From NCBI GenBank assembly GCA_949825065.1, contig OX463854.1:19220103-19284102 (forward strand): a stretch of 64,000 bases of DNA, read 5' to 3'. Positions 41,501 through 46,620 of this stretch are shown here, in pieces. Under the pieces are notes generated by a model, which had not been told where the DNA came from, searched no databases, and saw only the letters and a list, made by a program, of their open reading frames with translations. This DNA is from Odontocerum albicorne. Taxonomy: Eukaryota; Arthropoda; Insecta; Trichoptera; Odontoceridae. The position numbers were made by a program, and so were the translations under genes. Within the stretch, counting starts at the first letter, position 1. Each line of letters begins with the position of its first letter.

Positions 41501-44206
41501 CACTTCACATCATATGAAGATACCAAAAATTGGGTCGATTCGTGGATAGCCTCAAAAGATGAAGCATTCTTCCGACGCTGTATCCGTATGCTGCCAGAAA
41601 GATGGGAAAAGGTAGTGGCAAGCGATGGGCAATACTTCGAATAAAACATGAGGTTCCGTTCTTTCACAATAAATGCCCAATTTTTGATAAAAAACGGCGG
41701 AAACTTATTTGTACACCTAATATTTCATAAGCTTGAAAATATGTCAGTTTTTCCTTTTATCTATTAGGAAAAATTTTAATTTCCAAGTACACAAGACCAT
41801 CTCATTGTTCTAAAACAATTTTATTCACCTCATTTGCTATAAGAATAATAAACAGTGCATAATAGATTATGTGAAAAACATGAATAAAAACTGGGAAGAC
41901 AAATTATGTTAATCATATTTATCAGCTCAAAACTGGTTTCATTGCTCACAGTCCATTAAAACATGTCAGACATTAACATTGTAAAGCTGTAAAACTACTA
42001 ATCCAAGATATGGTCAAGATCTACTTTCCAATACGAATGGAAAGAGAAGAAGACAAATCCAGTTAGCATTAGAAAACAAAAGGTTCATTAAACTTAGAAG
42101 GCTTGAAAGTTTTAGTGTTGTGACTCTTATGTTTGTCACCTATTTAAGAAGTTGATTATCAGCAAAAAATAAGTGTTTTTTTTTCATGTCGTTATGTTTT
42201 TTGTTCTTTTTTAAATTATAAGAAACATATCTAGATTATTTATTCGGCTTATCTTAGTCTTTTTCTATGTCCATGTTTCACTCCCATATATCAAAATTGG
42301 CTCAAAAATACTATTGTGGACGATCATCATGTGAATTTTGATATTGTCCGGTTTAAGTATATATATATATATATGTTTTAGTGCCCCATTGACTTTGTTT
42401 CCTATCGCTACACACTGTTCGATATCCCTCTTAATTTTTTTATCATCATAATTTGAGAAAATACTATCCAAATAGCAGAATTCCTCAACTTGCTCTAATA
42501 TGTCGTATTTACTTTACCTTTCACACTTTTTTATCACAATTACTTTGTATTTTTCAACATGATCTTTCTCTTGGCATCTTTCATACAATTTACTTATCAA
42601 ACTCAGCAATTCATTTTCACTTTTTGCCAACACTATCATGTCATCAGCATCTGCATATGTTCCTATTCGACATTTGTTCTCTGTGGTTCCTACAGATATG
42701 AATCTATATAAATATTGAACAACCAGGGTGACATAACACATCCTTGCTTTACTCCTTTTGAAATATTAAACTATTCAGTTAAGGTTCCATTTATTCTAAA
42801 ACGCTCTACTTTGGGCGTATAATAATGCAATACCACGTATTAGTTTATATTCAACACCATATTCATTCAATATTTTCCATAGCTTGTCTTTTATCACGCA
42901 GTTATATGCCTTTTCCAAGTCTACAAATGCACAAATACTTTTTATTTTTTGTCATACATTTATCCACAAGCATACGCAAAAAGAAAATCTGATCTGAGAT
43001 TCTTCCACTTAAAAAGGCATCCAACACTTTCTTCTTACTCTTTCTCTCAGAATTTTTGCATCCTTATCTTTATATAATGGAATAATCAATATATGATACT
43101 CCTCCAGACATTTGGTGTGAATTTTTTTCAGATATTTGATCGTTCGTTCACCCCCATACAGTATTAGTTCTGAGCTCACTTTATTGCAGCCGGATGCTTT
43201 CCCTTTTTTCATGTGTTTTACAGCCATTCGTACTTCTTGTAGACTGATGTCATTCAGATTTTCCAAACGACCTCCTTTTCCAATTTTCAGCTATACCGTT
43301 GTTTTTACTAGTATCACCACTCTCATACAGTTCTTCAAACTATTCCTTCCATCTCGAACGAACTCTTTTTTCTTCTAACAAAACCCTTTCATTGCACTCA
43401 TACCTCCCGTATCATTTATCCCTTGCATTTTACTTACTTCCTTTCAAAAAAAATTCCCTTCTCTTCCCCAGTACTTTTTTCATAATTATTCATTCTTCTT
43501 CAATACTTAATCAATCGCTTATCATTTCATTTTTTTCAAAATTCCTGTTTCTTCTCAACATCTTACAGTTTCTCACATATGATTTTTTAATACATTAAAA
43601 AATGTTTTGTTGGTTGTCTTACACACATACGCCTAAATGATAAAATGTAGATGAAATTCTTCTAAGTATCCAAAAGAATCGCAATATTGAGGTAAAACTT
43701 AAATTGAGAATTTCATTTGTATTGAAAGTATCATAACAAATTTTATGTTTTTATTCCCCTTTTAATTTATATGTTTAAAATCATTTATATAAAGGAAACA
43801 TTTATTTTATATAATAAAATTTTTGTTTAATAAAAATAATGATTATGAAAACTTAAAGAAAAACGCACATTTCTTAAAATAATACAAATCATTTACGTTT
43901 TAAATTCATTCCTATAAATACATCTAATATATGTAAATAAATCGATGTTTTGTAGCTTTAAATATTTAATCGAGAATAAACTTGAGCAATATATATCCGA
44001 CTGCATTGATATTGGCTGTTTTAAAGACTTAATTCAAAGAAAAACTGAATTAAAGAAGCACAAAATATGACATCTACTTACATCACGTTAATTTAAAATT
44101 TAAATGGTTCAAGAAAATTTACGAATTAAAAGCAATAAAACCTTGAAATCTGTTATTTTTATTGCAGTCAAAGTTCAAATGGAAAAATTACCTGAGACCA
44201 CTCCAT
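2431..44206 (-). CDS. ERMP1: ERMP1, endoplasmic reticulum M28 metallopeptidase (15 exons)
   Basis: Fifteen coding exons join in phase to 2673 nt (890 aa plus stop), close to the roughly 900 aa of animal ERMP1. Exons: 44192-44206, 38312-38855, 32043-32199, 29178-29280, 24127-24247, 21282-21401, 20321-20503, 16100-16332, 14827-15007, 13687-13817, 12563-12655, 10574-10799, 7667-7882, 4513-4694, 2431-2598; all introns are GT-AG. A short cytoplasmic N-terminus is followed by a membrane segment (about 40-60), then the lumenal M28 peptidase domain. Its expected dinuclear-zinc residues are present: H178 (NCHFDSV), D190 (GASDDGAG), E224/E225 (FNGAEEN), E251 (INLEA) and H327 (GYVYHTKFD). Several hydrophobic segments follow (about 380-660), then a C-terminal lumenal domain ending SYMF. 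Family knowledge: ER-resident peptidase of the M28 family. The start MEWSQ resembles the vertebrate start. No exon is broken despite about ten transposons in the introns. Confidence 0.95.
2740..3250 (-). mobile_element. CR1/Jockey-type LINE relic
   Basis: The minus strand encodes the C-terminal tail typical of reverse-transcriptase ORFs of this LINE group: ...[16 protein letters not shown]... (2780-2850), preceded in another frame by [15 protein letters not shown]. Stops and frame changes show it is dead. It lies in ERMP1 intron 14. Confidence 0.65.
3487..3526. repeat. perfect 18-bp hairpin
   Basis: Arms AACCTATTATAATCATAC and the exact complement are separated by 4 nt. A smaller imperfect palindrome (catacatgatgtatg) lies just to the left. 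Confidence 0.8.
3990..4180 (-). mobile_element. LINE fragment
   Basis: Resembles the antisense LINE stretch at 51850-52190 (shared ttcacttggtct, cattcgttcaacatgc). Short and degraded; family assigned by internal comparison only. Confidence 0.45.
4256..4305. repeat. perfect 18-bp inverted repeat
   Basis: Arms atcattggtacagacaag (4256-4273) and the exact reverse complement (4288-4305) with a 14-nt loop. Followed at 4360-4400 by a LINE/SINE-tail-like sequence (gattgctatatggcaataaa). Confidence 0.75.
4513..4694 (-). CDS. ERMP1: ERMP1 exon 14
   Basis: Encodes [20 protein letters not shown], then [10 protein letters not shown] and [10 protein letters not shown], the conserved TGPxHM and YFV-HG pattern of ERMP1. 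Donor GTGAGT, phase 0. Confidence 0.92.
4868..4950 (+). repeat. degraded tRNA-derived SINE head
   Basis: Has A-box-like (catagcctaattgatatga) and B-box-like (ggttttgagttcca) blocks at tRNA spacing, but no foldable full tRNA. Confidence 0.4.
5876..7201 (+). mobile_element. mariner element, lineage E
   Basis: Starts CGAGGGCGGTCCCAGAAGTA and ends with the imperfect inverted copy (ggtcgggtacttttggaactaccctcg). It is flanked by TA on both sides and is 1326 bp long. Inserted in ERMP1 intron 13, plus strand, opposite to the gene. The ends differ by several bases and the ORF is dead, so it is not recent. Confidence 0.85.
6054..7130 (+). pseudogene. mariner E transposase, several stops
   Basis: Starts [18 protein letters not shown] with a helix-turn-helix region ([12 protein letters not shown], then HRSGRPNEV). 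Further on it has [16 protein letters not shown] (first catalytic Asp region), GKVMASVF, and [15 protein letters not shown] (third catalytic Asp). In-frame stops occur after VTTP, after TMEKK and after MASVF, and the frame shifts in the second half. An in-frame 33-bp tandem duplication (6759-6824) lies before the HQDN region. Confidence 0.85.
7667..7882 (-). CDS. ERMP1: ERMP1 exon 13
   Basis: Encodes [20 protein letters not shown], matching the conserved CG-PF-MP and WYLP region of ERMP1 C-termini, and ends HFILTG. Donor GTGAGT. Confidence 0.9.
8000..8300 (+). mobile_element. LINE-1 family 3' ORF fragment
   Basis: Encodes pieces of a reverse-transcriptase C-terminus: [24 protein letters not shown], and [20 protein letters not shown], with an internal stop and a frame change. 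The same family recurs at 36.2, 42.2, 51.4, 59.7 and 62.6 kb. Confidence 0.7.
8455..9966 (-). pseudogene. mariner G transposase split by an insertion
   Basis: The 5' part (9460-9966) encodes a helix-turn-helix half ending [10 protein letters not shown], the first catalytic Asp motif. After the hAT insert the frame resumes ([14 protein letters not shown], then [18 protein letters not shown]) and continues to [12 protein letters not shown] and [16 protein letters not shown]. Second and third Asp are 34 residues apart (DD34D). There are additional stops near the 3' end, and no clear ATG start. Confidence 0.8.
9010..9457. mobile_element. hAT-type MITE nested in mariner G
   Basis: 448 bp. Ends CAGTGCTCCGCAACC and, inverted, CAGTGGTCCGCAACC. 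Flanked by an exact 8-bp duplication GTCTAAAG (9002-9009 and 9458-9465), the hAT signature. No coding capacity. Internal sequence repeats the motif 'ggcacacc'. Confidence 0.92.
10574..10799 (-). CDS. ERMP1: ERMP1 exon 12
   Basis: Encodes the last membrane segment ([20 protein letters not shown]), the conserved FPYS turn, and the start of the C-terminal lumenal domain ([24 protein letters not shown]). I placed the donor at TATG|GTATTT because only that leaves phase 1 for exon 13; an in-frame GTAGAT upstream is the alternative. Confidence 0.88.
11278..11314 (+). repeat. short dispersed repeat copy 1 (TTGAATAATGGCCGTG)
   Basis: cttgaataatggccgtgaac followed by tcctatatatgaaggag, preceded by a CT-rich tract. 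Nearly the same block occurs at 46577-46620 and 53028-53066. Confidence 0.65.
11573..12450 (-). mobile_element. mariner lineage B, deleted copy
   Basis: The right end (gccatatctcaaaacttaag ... ccctcg, TA at 12451) matches the full B copy at 29793-31078. The left inverted end is absent and similarity stops near 11573. The region coding for the transposase DNA-binding half is deleted. Confidence 0.8.
11585..12300 (-). pseudogene. mariner B transposase, N-terminal half missing
   Basis: Reads [18 protein letters not shown], then [56 protein letters not shown] and [20 protein letters not shown] in several frames. The first ~100 residues present in the 30-kb copy are missing here. Confidence 0.8.
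12563..12655 (-). CDS. ERMP1: ERMP1 exon 11 (membrane segment)
   Basis: Thirty-one codons, [20 protein letters not shown] and onward to SPWKM. The correct frame is the only one open through both splice sites (TTTCAG / GTATGT). Confidence 0.85.
12656..13686. other. ERMP1 intron 10, no element recognised
   Basis: No confident repeat or gene. 13330-13400 weakly resembles a LINE tail (KWKWTRQIE on the plus strand), too short to call. Confidence 0.4.
13687..13817 (-). CDS. ERMP1: ERMP1 exon 10 (membrane segment)
   Basis: Encodes [18 protein letters not shown] and the following hydrophobic run to GATIFPE. Enters in phase 1 and leaves in phase 0. Confidence 0.9.
14030..14480 (-). mobile_element. 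pogo/Tigger relic
   Basis: The minus strand encodes a centromere-protein-B-like helix-turn-helix segment: [44 protein letters not shown]. The left part (14033-14110) has the Tigger-like end agtagtcccctattatctgt. Internally deleted and coding only about 65 residues. In ERMP1 intron 9. Confidence 0.7.
14827..15007 (-). CDS. ERMP1: ERMP1 exon 9 (membrane segments)
   Basis: Begins [20 protein letters not shown] and continues with two hydrophobic spans, ending HWTG in phase 1. Confidence 0.9.
15240..15400 (-). repeat. tRNA-headed SINE fragment
   Basis: The minus strand has ggtttcgattcctgttagaa (B-box GGTTTCGATTCC) preceded by gatggaagagtgataatgtc. The other end (tggtgggtttgctgtcatat on plus) is like the tail of the SINE at 34690-34862. 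Confidence 0.5.
15451..16083 (-). other. unexplained 210-codon open frame in ERMP1 intron 8
   Basis: An uninterrupted 210-codon frame from an ATG, ending inside the intron. Its last part runs through the SINE head ([16 protein letters not shown]). I recognise no domain. It overlaps intron 8 close to exon 8 and may be chance or a decayed element. Not called as a gene. Confidence 0.25.
15510..15575 (-). repeat. tRNA-like SINE head
   Basis: The minus strand reads atggccgagttggtaagacg (A box) with ttgtttgattcctaat (B-box-like) 25 nt later. No acceptor stem pairing was found, so it is a tRNA-derived repeat and not a working tRNA. Confidence 0.5.
16100..16332 (-). CDS. ERMP1: ERMP1 exon 8 (membrane segments)
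   Basis: Encodes two to three hydrophobic spans ([34 protein letters not shown]). Acceptor TTACAG, donor GTAAAT. GC content is visibly higher than in the flanking intron. Confidence 0.9.
17108..17193. repeat. tandem-duplication unit 1 (left part)
   Basis: ttttgtgattgcatcaattg ... ctgaatttcgaattga ... cttttactgtac, repeated beyond the mariner at 18533-18632. Mariner D sits inside this first unit. Confidence 0.65.
17194..18480 (-). mobile_element. mariner element, lineage D
   Basis: 1287 bp. Inverted ends GGTTAGTCAAAAAGTTTTGA and its complement are flanked by TA (17192-17193, 18481-18482). The two ends match over at least 24 bases, suggesting a young insertion. Lies in ERMP1 intron 7, same strand as the gene. 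Confidence 0.92.
17256..18305 (-). pseudogene. mariner D transposase, one internal stop
   Basis: Full-length frame of 349 codons from [18 protein letters not shown] to GDYTEQ, broken only by a TAA at 18213-18215 (after AKMVKV). Helix-turn-helix then [10 protein letters not shown]; the catalytic regions [27 protein letters not shown] and [15 protein letters not shown] have Asp spacing 34 (DD34D). A downstream 304-codon frame is open but lacks part of the DNA-binding region. Confidence 0.9.
18533..18632. repeat. tandem-duplication unit 2
   Basis: Second copy of the 17108-17193 sequence; the following A-rich part (aaaaaaggaacaaaaacaac) matches the bases just right of mariner D (aaaagaaacaaaatcaatac). 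The original unit was about 130 bp. Confidence 0.6.
18911..20197 (-). mobile_element. mariner element, lineage A, near-intact copy
   Basis: 1287 bp with ends TTAGGTGTACAAATAAGT / TCAGGTGTACAAATAAG inverted, and TA duplications at 18909-18910 and 20198-20199. Sits in ERMP1 intron 7, only about 430 bp from mariner D. Confidence 0.93.
19000..20025 (-). CDS. mariner A transposase, almost complete (341 aa)
   Basis: DDE-type DNA transposase that cuts and pastes its own element. Open from [19 protein letters not shown] to VVASDG, 341 codons. The related copies end with four more residues (QYFE), replaced here by a stop from a CAA to TAA change. A full copy would therefore have 345 residues, the length of Mos1, which shares the MSSF-PNK start (from memory). 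Two helix-turn-helix regions (aa ~1-110), the GRPKV linker, [14 protein letters not shown] (first Asp), [11 protein letters not shown] (second Asp) and [14 protein letters not shown] (third Asp; DD34D). The element is dead only if the last residues matter. Confidence 0.9.
   Translation of the reverse strand: MSSFEPNKRHLRELLIYFFNLKKSSAEAHQLLVEAYGEAALNERSCREWFQKFKNGEFDIEDKERSGRPKVYEDAELEVLLDQGSCQTQEELALTLGVTQQAISHRLKSLGMIQKQGNWVPYELTPRNVERRFSTWEMLLARHKRKGFLHRIVTGDEKWIHYDHPKRKKSWGPPGHASTSTAKPNIHGKKLLLCIWWDKLGIVYYELLKPNKTIAGAVYRTQLMRLSRAIKEKRAHYYSRHDKIILLHDNARSHVAAPVKTYFETLNWEILPHPPYSPDIAPSDFHLFRSMTHGLCEQHFTSYEDTKNWIDSWIASKDEAFFRCGIHMLPERWEKVVASDG
20321..20503 (-). CDS. ERMP1: ERMP1 exon 7
   Basis: Encodes the link from the peptidase domain into the first of the C-terminal membrane segments (the hydrophobic run around [16 protein letters not shown]). 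Acceptor ATGTTAG, donor GTGAGT. Confidence 0.9.
20504..21281. other. ERMP1 intron 6, nothing recognised
   Basis: 778 bp of AT-rich intron without a recognisable element. Confidence 0.5.
21282..21401 (-). CDS. ERMP1: ERMP1 exon 6 (last zinc-ligand histidine)
   Basis: Encodes [19 protein letters not shown] with H327, the last metal ligand of the M28 site, then [14 protein letters not shown], as in other ERMP1 proteins. Phases 1 to 1. Confidence 0.92.
21972..23250 (-). mobile_element. mariner element, lineage C, copy 1
   Basis: 1279 bp, ends ACACATCGATTAATAAGTCC and inverse, with TA at 21970-21971 and 23251-23252. In ERMP1 intron 5, same strand as the gene. Confidence 0.9.
22036..23071 (-). 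pseudogene. mariner C transposase copy 1, frame-shifted
   Basis: Begins [18 protein letters not shown] and ends GDYVDE. Like irritans-group mariners (Himar1-like motifs [24 protein letters not shown], remembered not searched). At least three frame changes: near 22840, near 22700 and near 22310, where the HQDN motif is lost. Confidence 0.88.
23505..23590. mobile_element. solo end of mariner C
   Basis: ggtactaactgagaatggta ... gttagtcccgggac ... tgtgtta matches the right ~85 bp of copy 1, lying 250 bp further on. No matching left end. Confidence 0.75.
24127..24247 (-). CDS. ERMP1: ERMP1 exon 5
   Basis: Encodes [18 protein letters not shown] through [13 protein letters not shown], a region well conserved in ERMP1 (compare the TDFRIYRDFG motif of vertebrates). 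Donor GTAAGT, ending in phase 1. Confidence 0.92.
24288..24955 (-). mobile_element. degraded mariner-type element, lineage I
   Basis: The ends (ggttcaaaactttctggccc and inverted ggtccaaaagtttccgccct) are related. The minus strand around 24520-24690 encodes [31 protein letters not shown] and [20 protein letters not shown], a mariner DNA-binding half with two stops. Only about 670 bp, so internally deleted. Confidence 0.6.
25370..27050. repeat. 100-bp-period satellite array (about 17 units)
   Basis: The 100-bp unit contains ttaatgtaatcaatggaaca, tgcaaaaacatctaaaattt, cattatagttccttggacac, aatcacttctaaatctttat and aaaagtgatttaagtatgg. The core units are almost identical, while the first and last are diverged, as usual at array edges. 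One unit is 99 bp (a G missing near 26196). Each unit can fold AATCACTT with AAGTGATT. In ERMP1 intron 4. The apparent 61-codon frame within it is not a gene. Confidence 0.97.
27424..27582. mobile_element. foldback MITE with 28-bp perfect ends
   Basis: GCCTGTTGAGAATCATAGTG and eight more bases are repeated exactly in inverse at 27555-27582; total 159 bp. Similarity extends a few bases further with one mismatch. No obvious target duplication, no coding capacity. Confidence 0.8.
27640..27840. repeat. dispersed repeat shared with 33710-33930
   Basis: Both places share tacaattccca, tttattt...tttgctac, ggtcatg and attgctttaaagcaataa in the same order. Probably the end of a LINE; the family is unknown to me. 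Confidence 0.5.
28374..28666. mobile_element. TTAA-flanked piggyBac-like MITE with GC-rich palindromes
   Basis: 293 bp. Ends CACATTGATCGCC and, inverted, CACGTTGATCGCC; TTAA at 28370-28373 and 28667-28670, the piggyBac target. The right half is strikingly GC-rich with two palindromes built on gccgtgtc-gccaccggtggc-gacacggc (about 28580-28655). No coding capacity. The superfamily is inferred from TTAA only. Confidence 0.7.
29178..29280 (-). CDS. ERMP1: ERMP1 exon 4
   Basis: Encodes [18 protein letters not shown] and onward to PNNPWITE. It contains E251, the expected acidic zinc ligand. Acceptor ATTACAG, donor GTAACA. Confidence 0.92.
29793..31078 (+). mobile_element. mariner element, lineage B, full-length copy
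   Basis: 1286 bp, ends CGAGGGTTGCTACTTAAGTT and inverted CGAGGGGTGCTTAAGTTTTG, TA at 29791-29792 and 31079-31080. In ERMP1 intron 3, opposite to the gene. Confidence 0.9.
29963..31015 (+). pseudogene. mariner B transposase, full length but broken
   Basis: [20 protein letters not shown]..., then a stop (TAA after QQCAD), [17 protein letters not shown], a one-base insertion near 30432 (the frame resumes at [16 protein letters not shown]), [27 protein letters not shown] (DD34D), and a stop after KLPHS. Ends EYFEKQ. Confidence 0.88.
31081..32042. other. remainder of ERMP1 intron 3
   Basis: AT-rich with a short direct repeat (ggttttcaattcttaaatac near 31110 and 31158). Nothing else recognised. 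Confidence 0.45.
32043..32199 (-). CDS. ERMP1: ERMP1 exon 3 (metal-bridging Asp and catalytic Glu)
   Basis: Encodes GASDDGAG (bridging Asp190) and FLFNGAEEN (general base E224 and zinc ligand E225), ending ITQH. The acceptor TTTCAG and donor GTGAGT are both good matches. The exon ends in phase 2, completed by exon 4. Confidence 0.93.
32271..32573 (-). mobile_element. mariner-type 5' remnant, lineage H
   Basis: The minus strand starts with the end-like CGAGGGTGGATTAAAAATAA (TA at 32574), then a GC-richer leader and [12 protein letters not shown] (from 32420) ... [28 protein letters not shown], the first ~50 residues of a mariner transposase helix-turn-helix. The rest is missing. The larger 129-codon frame covering it is not a host gene. 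Lies 70 bp from ERMP1 exon 3, inside intron 2. Confidence 0.75.
33710..33930. repeat. dispersed repeat shared with 27640-27840
   Basis: Second copy; the most conserved block is gattg...attgctttaaagcaataa followed by ctgtcggatgcg / ctgccagatgca. Confidence 0.5.
34020..34200 (-). mobile_element. LINE-1 family 3'-end fragment
   Basis: ttagggtaggcagataatat and gatctccactttattctatc are shared with the LINE ends at 35740 and 51850. Confidence 0.5.
34690..34862 (-). repeat. tRNA-derived SINE with LINE-like tail
   Basis: The minus strand starts catccgtagcctggtggtaa (A box), has ggaggttcgatctcccctgg (B box GGTTCGATCTC), a short body, and a tail ttggaagagattgccacacg followed by gcaataag, which resembles LINE 3' ends also seen near 4370 and 53300. 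Confidence 0.7.
35735..35835 (-). mobile_element. LINE-1 family 3'-end fragment
   Basis: Same end sequence as 34020-34200; preceded (35668-35720) by the same gcgggtttattgc...tcttccaacc motif as the SINE tail. Confidence 0.45.
36190..36993 (+). mobile_element. LINE-1 family, scrambled fragments
   Basis: A 3'-proximal piece (36190-36400, FGHVEQ-like) is followed by a more 5' reverse-transcriptase piece: [53 protein letters not shown] (36440-36680). Then come EAFLNGRA and [15 protein letters not shown] pieces and the usual 3' end. Order and frames are broken. Mariner C copy 2 inserted at its end (36995). Confidence 0.7.
36995..38257 (-). mobile_element. mariner element, lineage C, copy 2
   Basis: 1263 bp, ends ACACATCGATCAATAAGTCC and inverse, TA at 36993-36994 and 38258-38259. 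Its right end is 55 bp from the donor end of ERMP1 exon 2. Confidence 0.9.
37059..38078 (-). pseudogene. mariner C transposase copy 2, frame-shifted
   Basis: Reads [18 protein letters not shown] near 38078, then [39 protein letters not shown], a frame break, and [18 protein letters not shown] to [15 protein letters not shown] and GDYVDE. The central and first catalytic motifs are in different frames. Confidence 0.87.
38312..38855 (-). CDS. ERMP1: ERMP1 exon 2 (membrane anchor and start of M28 domain)
   Basis: Encodes residues 6-186: a polar N-terminal tail, a hydrophobic segment, then the M28 domain as far as the first zinc-ligand motif [11 protein letters not shown]. The acceptor is TTTTATCAG and the donor G|GTATTT leaves phase 1. 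Confidence 0.93.
38992..40120 (+). mobile_element. Tc1/mariner-superfamily element with SDEAxFHLNG motif (dead)
   Basis: Ends CAGGTGACCCAAAAAGAC and inverted CAGGGTTGCCCATAAAAGAC; TA on both sides. The plus strand encodes [31 protein letters not shown] (first catalytic Asp) and [18 protein letters not shown] (third), with many stops. Group assignment is from remembered motif shape. In ERMP1 intron 1, opposite to the gene. Confidence 0.75.
40431..41720 (+). mobile_element. mariner element, lineage A, copy 2
   Basis: 1290 bp, ends TTGGGTGTACAAATAAGT and inverted TTAGGTGTACAAATAAGT; TA at 40429-40430 and 41721-41722. In ERMP1 intron 1. Confidence 0.92.
40605..41644 (+). pseudogene. mariner A transposase copy 2, single frameshift
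   Basis: [15 protein letters not shown] to GQYFE over 1040 nt, two more than 345 codons plus stop. A 2-nt insertion near 41188 (tgtaaatttgg against tgtatttgg) shifts the frame inside LLLCIWWD. Otherwise open on both sides, with [25 protein letters not shown] and [13 protein letters not shown] present. Confidence 0.92.
42240..43560 (-). mobile_element. LINE-1 family reverse-transcriptase relic
   Basis: In minus-strand order: [12 protein letters not shown] (43370), [20 protein letters not shown] and [12 protein letters not shown] (43266-43050), the catalytic [18 protein letters not shown] (42690), then [18 protein letters not shown] and [13 protein letters not shown] (42265-42430). Several stops and frame changes. 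An (AT)n run at 42357-42374 interrupts it. In ERMP1 intron 1. Confidence 0.82.
42357..42374. repeat. (AT)n microsatellite inside a LINE
   Basis: Nine AT units within the LINE relic at 42240-43560. Confidence 0.85.
44192..44206 (-). CDS. ERMP1: ERMP1 exon 1 (start codon)
   Basis: Five codons, MEWSQ, followed by a GTAATT donor. Phase 0 joins exactly to exon 2, 5.3 kb away. It is a very short coding exon; I chose it because it gives an ATG in phase with exon 2 and matches the MEW start of vertebrate ERMP1. Confidence 0.8.
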
Positions 44207-45003
44207 AGTGAAAGAAAATAATCGAAAGGCACTTTAAAATATACCGCTCATATTACGCGTTAGATATTCTAAGTTAATTAAATTAGCCGCGACAAACTGC
44301 TGACTGTTACACAATACTGAAATTCATATTACTAAATAGATAGTGTTAAGCGATGTCAGAAAAGGTCCGGAGAAAAAACATGACAAATGACAGCCGGGTT
44401 GCTACGTACGATGAAAAACATAGAAATGAAAATGTTGTGCAATGACGACCATAGACTAAATAAATAGGCACTCAACACTTAACGCGGCATTTCTTATCCG
44501 ATTCAAACTAAGTTGAATATTAAATTAAGTAATTATAAGAAATTAATTAATATTTTCGATTTATAAAATAACGTATTGTGAAATCTTTCAGCACGCGAGA
44601 AATTGAAAAGTATTTTATTAGGGCTAGATTTTTCAAATTGCATACTTGTGTTGCGTGCGGTGTAGTAGCATATAATATTTTTTTATTGGTATTTTTATCT
44701 ATCTCGACATCCGATACATTGAATTATCTTATGAAAAGTGTGAAGTTGAAACGGCTGTTCCAATGACAGTGTCTTAAAAATCCGTTTCCGCATTTAAAAA
44801 TTCATCAGTATTTTCTATTCATTTACAAATAAAATTAGGTCTGACATTTCCAAGATTATTCATCTATTGCTATTTTAAACTACGATCTGGCTTCTTCTAT
44901 TTTATGTAAAAATCACTTACCCAGTATGCCTTACGTCACTTTTTAGATATTTTGTGTATCTTGGATTCCACTGGTTCAGTTTATAAAAAATATATATTGT
45001 CCA
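44207..45003. other. spacer upstream of ERMP1
   Basis: Probable ERMP1 5' leader and promoter region next to the start codon; no TATA-type or other site stands out. No gene recognised. Confidence 0.4.
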
Positions 45004-45006
45004 ATA

Positions 45007-46047
45007 AAGAACCTCGGTTTTCAAACTTAATCTGTTCCAGAAGGTTGTTCGAAAACGGAATCAATTTTTCCCATAAGTAATCTAGATTGAATTTATTCAT
45101 TCCAGACCCCTAAAAATGCACAGCGTGGCAACATAATAAATATATTAAATAAATAAAAGTTTAACTATACTTTATCCATACTGAGGAGAGCTAATGCCAC
45201 AAGTGGAAGGTGATGAGACAGGTGGAGAGATGTTATTGTTTGGAAAAAAAAAACCTTGCATAAAAACATCATGTGACTGTTCTTCTGGGGTTCTTTATTA
45301 TTTCTGTCTCACTAAAAACCTGTCCAATGAGATATTTTTTTGGTTACGTTTAAAAAAAATTTCAAACCCCCCCCTACTAGCCTTGAAAGCATCACTAACT
45401 GTATCGGCACTCGTTCCAGGGGTGTTTTTCAGGATGTCAGAATGCAACTGCTTCACTTTTTCACGGATGATGGCCTCAGAAATACTATCACCGGCCAACT
45501 GTTTTTCGTTTATCCAAATCAACAATGATTATTCTACCTCTTCAATTGTCTCTGCTCTTTGTTTTATGAGCAATTTCACCCCTTTTGCAGCATCAGCTCC
45601 TTTGATGGCCTCTTTATTTTTAAGTATAGTGCAGATCGTAAGCTTTGCCATACTGAACTGGGTAACAAGATCAGATACACAAACAATGCTATTATACTTT
45701 GCTATGAGATTTTTTTCACCTCTATCGTGGTTCTAACTACTTTCCTTTTTGGTTTGTTGCTATCACTACCCTTTTTTGGCCCCATGGTGCTTATTCAATA
45801 ATATTAAAAAAAAAAAAAGCACCAAAAAATAAAAGAGAATGCTCACAGCTAATTTTAGCAGAGATGTGTACTGTGTGACATCTACGGGCAAACTGACTCA
45901 TTTGCACTTTGTTTCAGCAAGCGTGGCGTGGGCTGTGGGACGTGTCTCGTGTCATACAGGTTCCACCAAGCAGTGTTTTTTTTCTAACAATATGTTCGAG
46001 AATCGAATTGTTTGAAATGAGAGACGTTTGAGAACTGAGGTTCCACT
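45007..46047 (-). mobile_element. pogo/Tigger element, partial
   Basis: Ends aagaacctcggttttcaaac and inverted agtggaacctcagttctcaa. The minus strand encodes PKKGSDSNKPKRKVVRTTIE (45785), and LIWINEKQLAGDSISEAIIR ... TSADTVSDAFKASRGGFE (45298-45525), the DNA-binding domains of a Tigger-like transposase. The catalytic part is absent, so it is internally deleted. Confidence 0.8.
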
Positions 46048-46576
46048 ATAATGAAATAATTGATTATTCAATTGATTGAAACGTCCATTGGATTAACCAA
46101 TAAATTAAATTGATTAATTAATATATCCAATTGATCGTTACTTGATATATCGAATTATGTGTAAATAAATATCAACTACAATCGAACCCACAACCCCTGT
46201 GATGAAAGACAGGTATTATAGACCATGGATGACCAAACCAAACCATCATTTTAAATTGTGCAACTACAATATTTATTGCTTTACAACCTTAATTTCTATG
46301 AATATAACATTAAATAATCTGCATGCAATATTTTTCAGGATGCTGTATGACACATTTAAGATATACATTTTCGAAAACAAATACATAACTTCAGTTTATA
46401 AGTATGCATATAAACAACACTATTTTCTACTTCAATCCATTGCACAAAAAAAGTTGAATACCTACAGAATGATTAAAAAATTAAATTAAGCAGTCAAACT
46501 ACATCTAACACATGAAGACTTCTCATGCAGTATAAGAAACATTAAAACAAATTACATGCAAGATTATCTTCTTCTT

Positions 46577-46620
46577 CTTGAATAATGGCCATGACCTTCT
46601 TTATACATGTATAAAGGAGT
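46577..46620 (+). repeat. short dispersed repeat copy 2
   Basis: ttgaataatggccatgacct then tctttatacatgtataaagg agt; preceded by cttcttcttc. Confidence 0.55.

Noticed and set aside
43136..43598. Plus-strand frames rich in Ser, Leu and Phe
   Set aside because: Antisense of the LINE reverse-transcriptase relic and low-complexity spacer.
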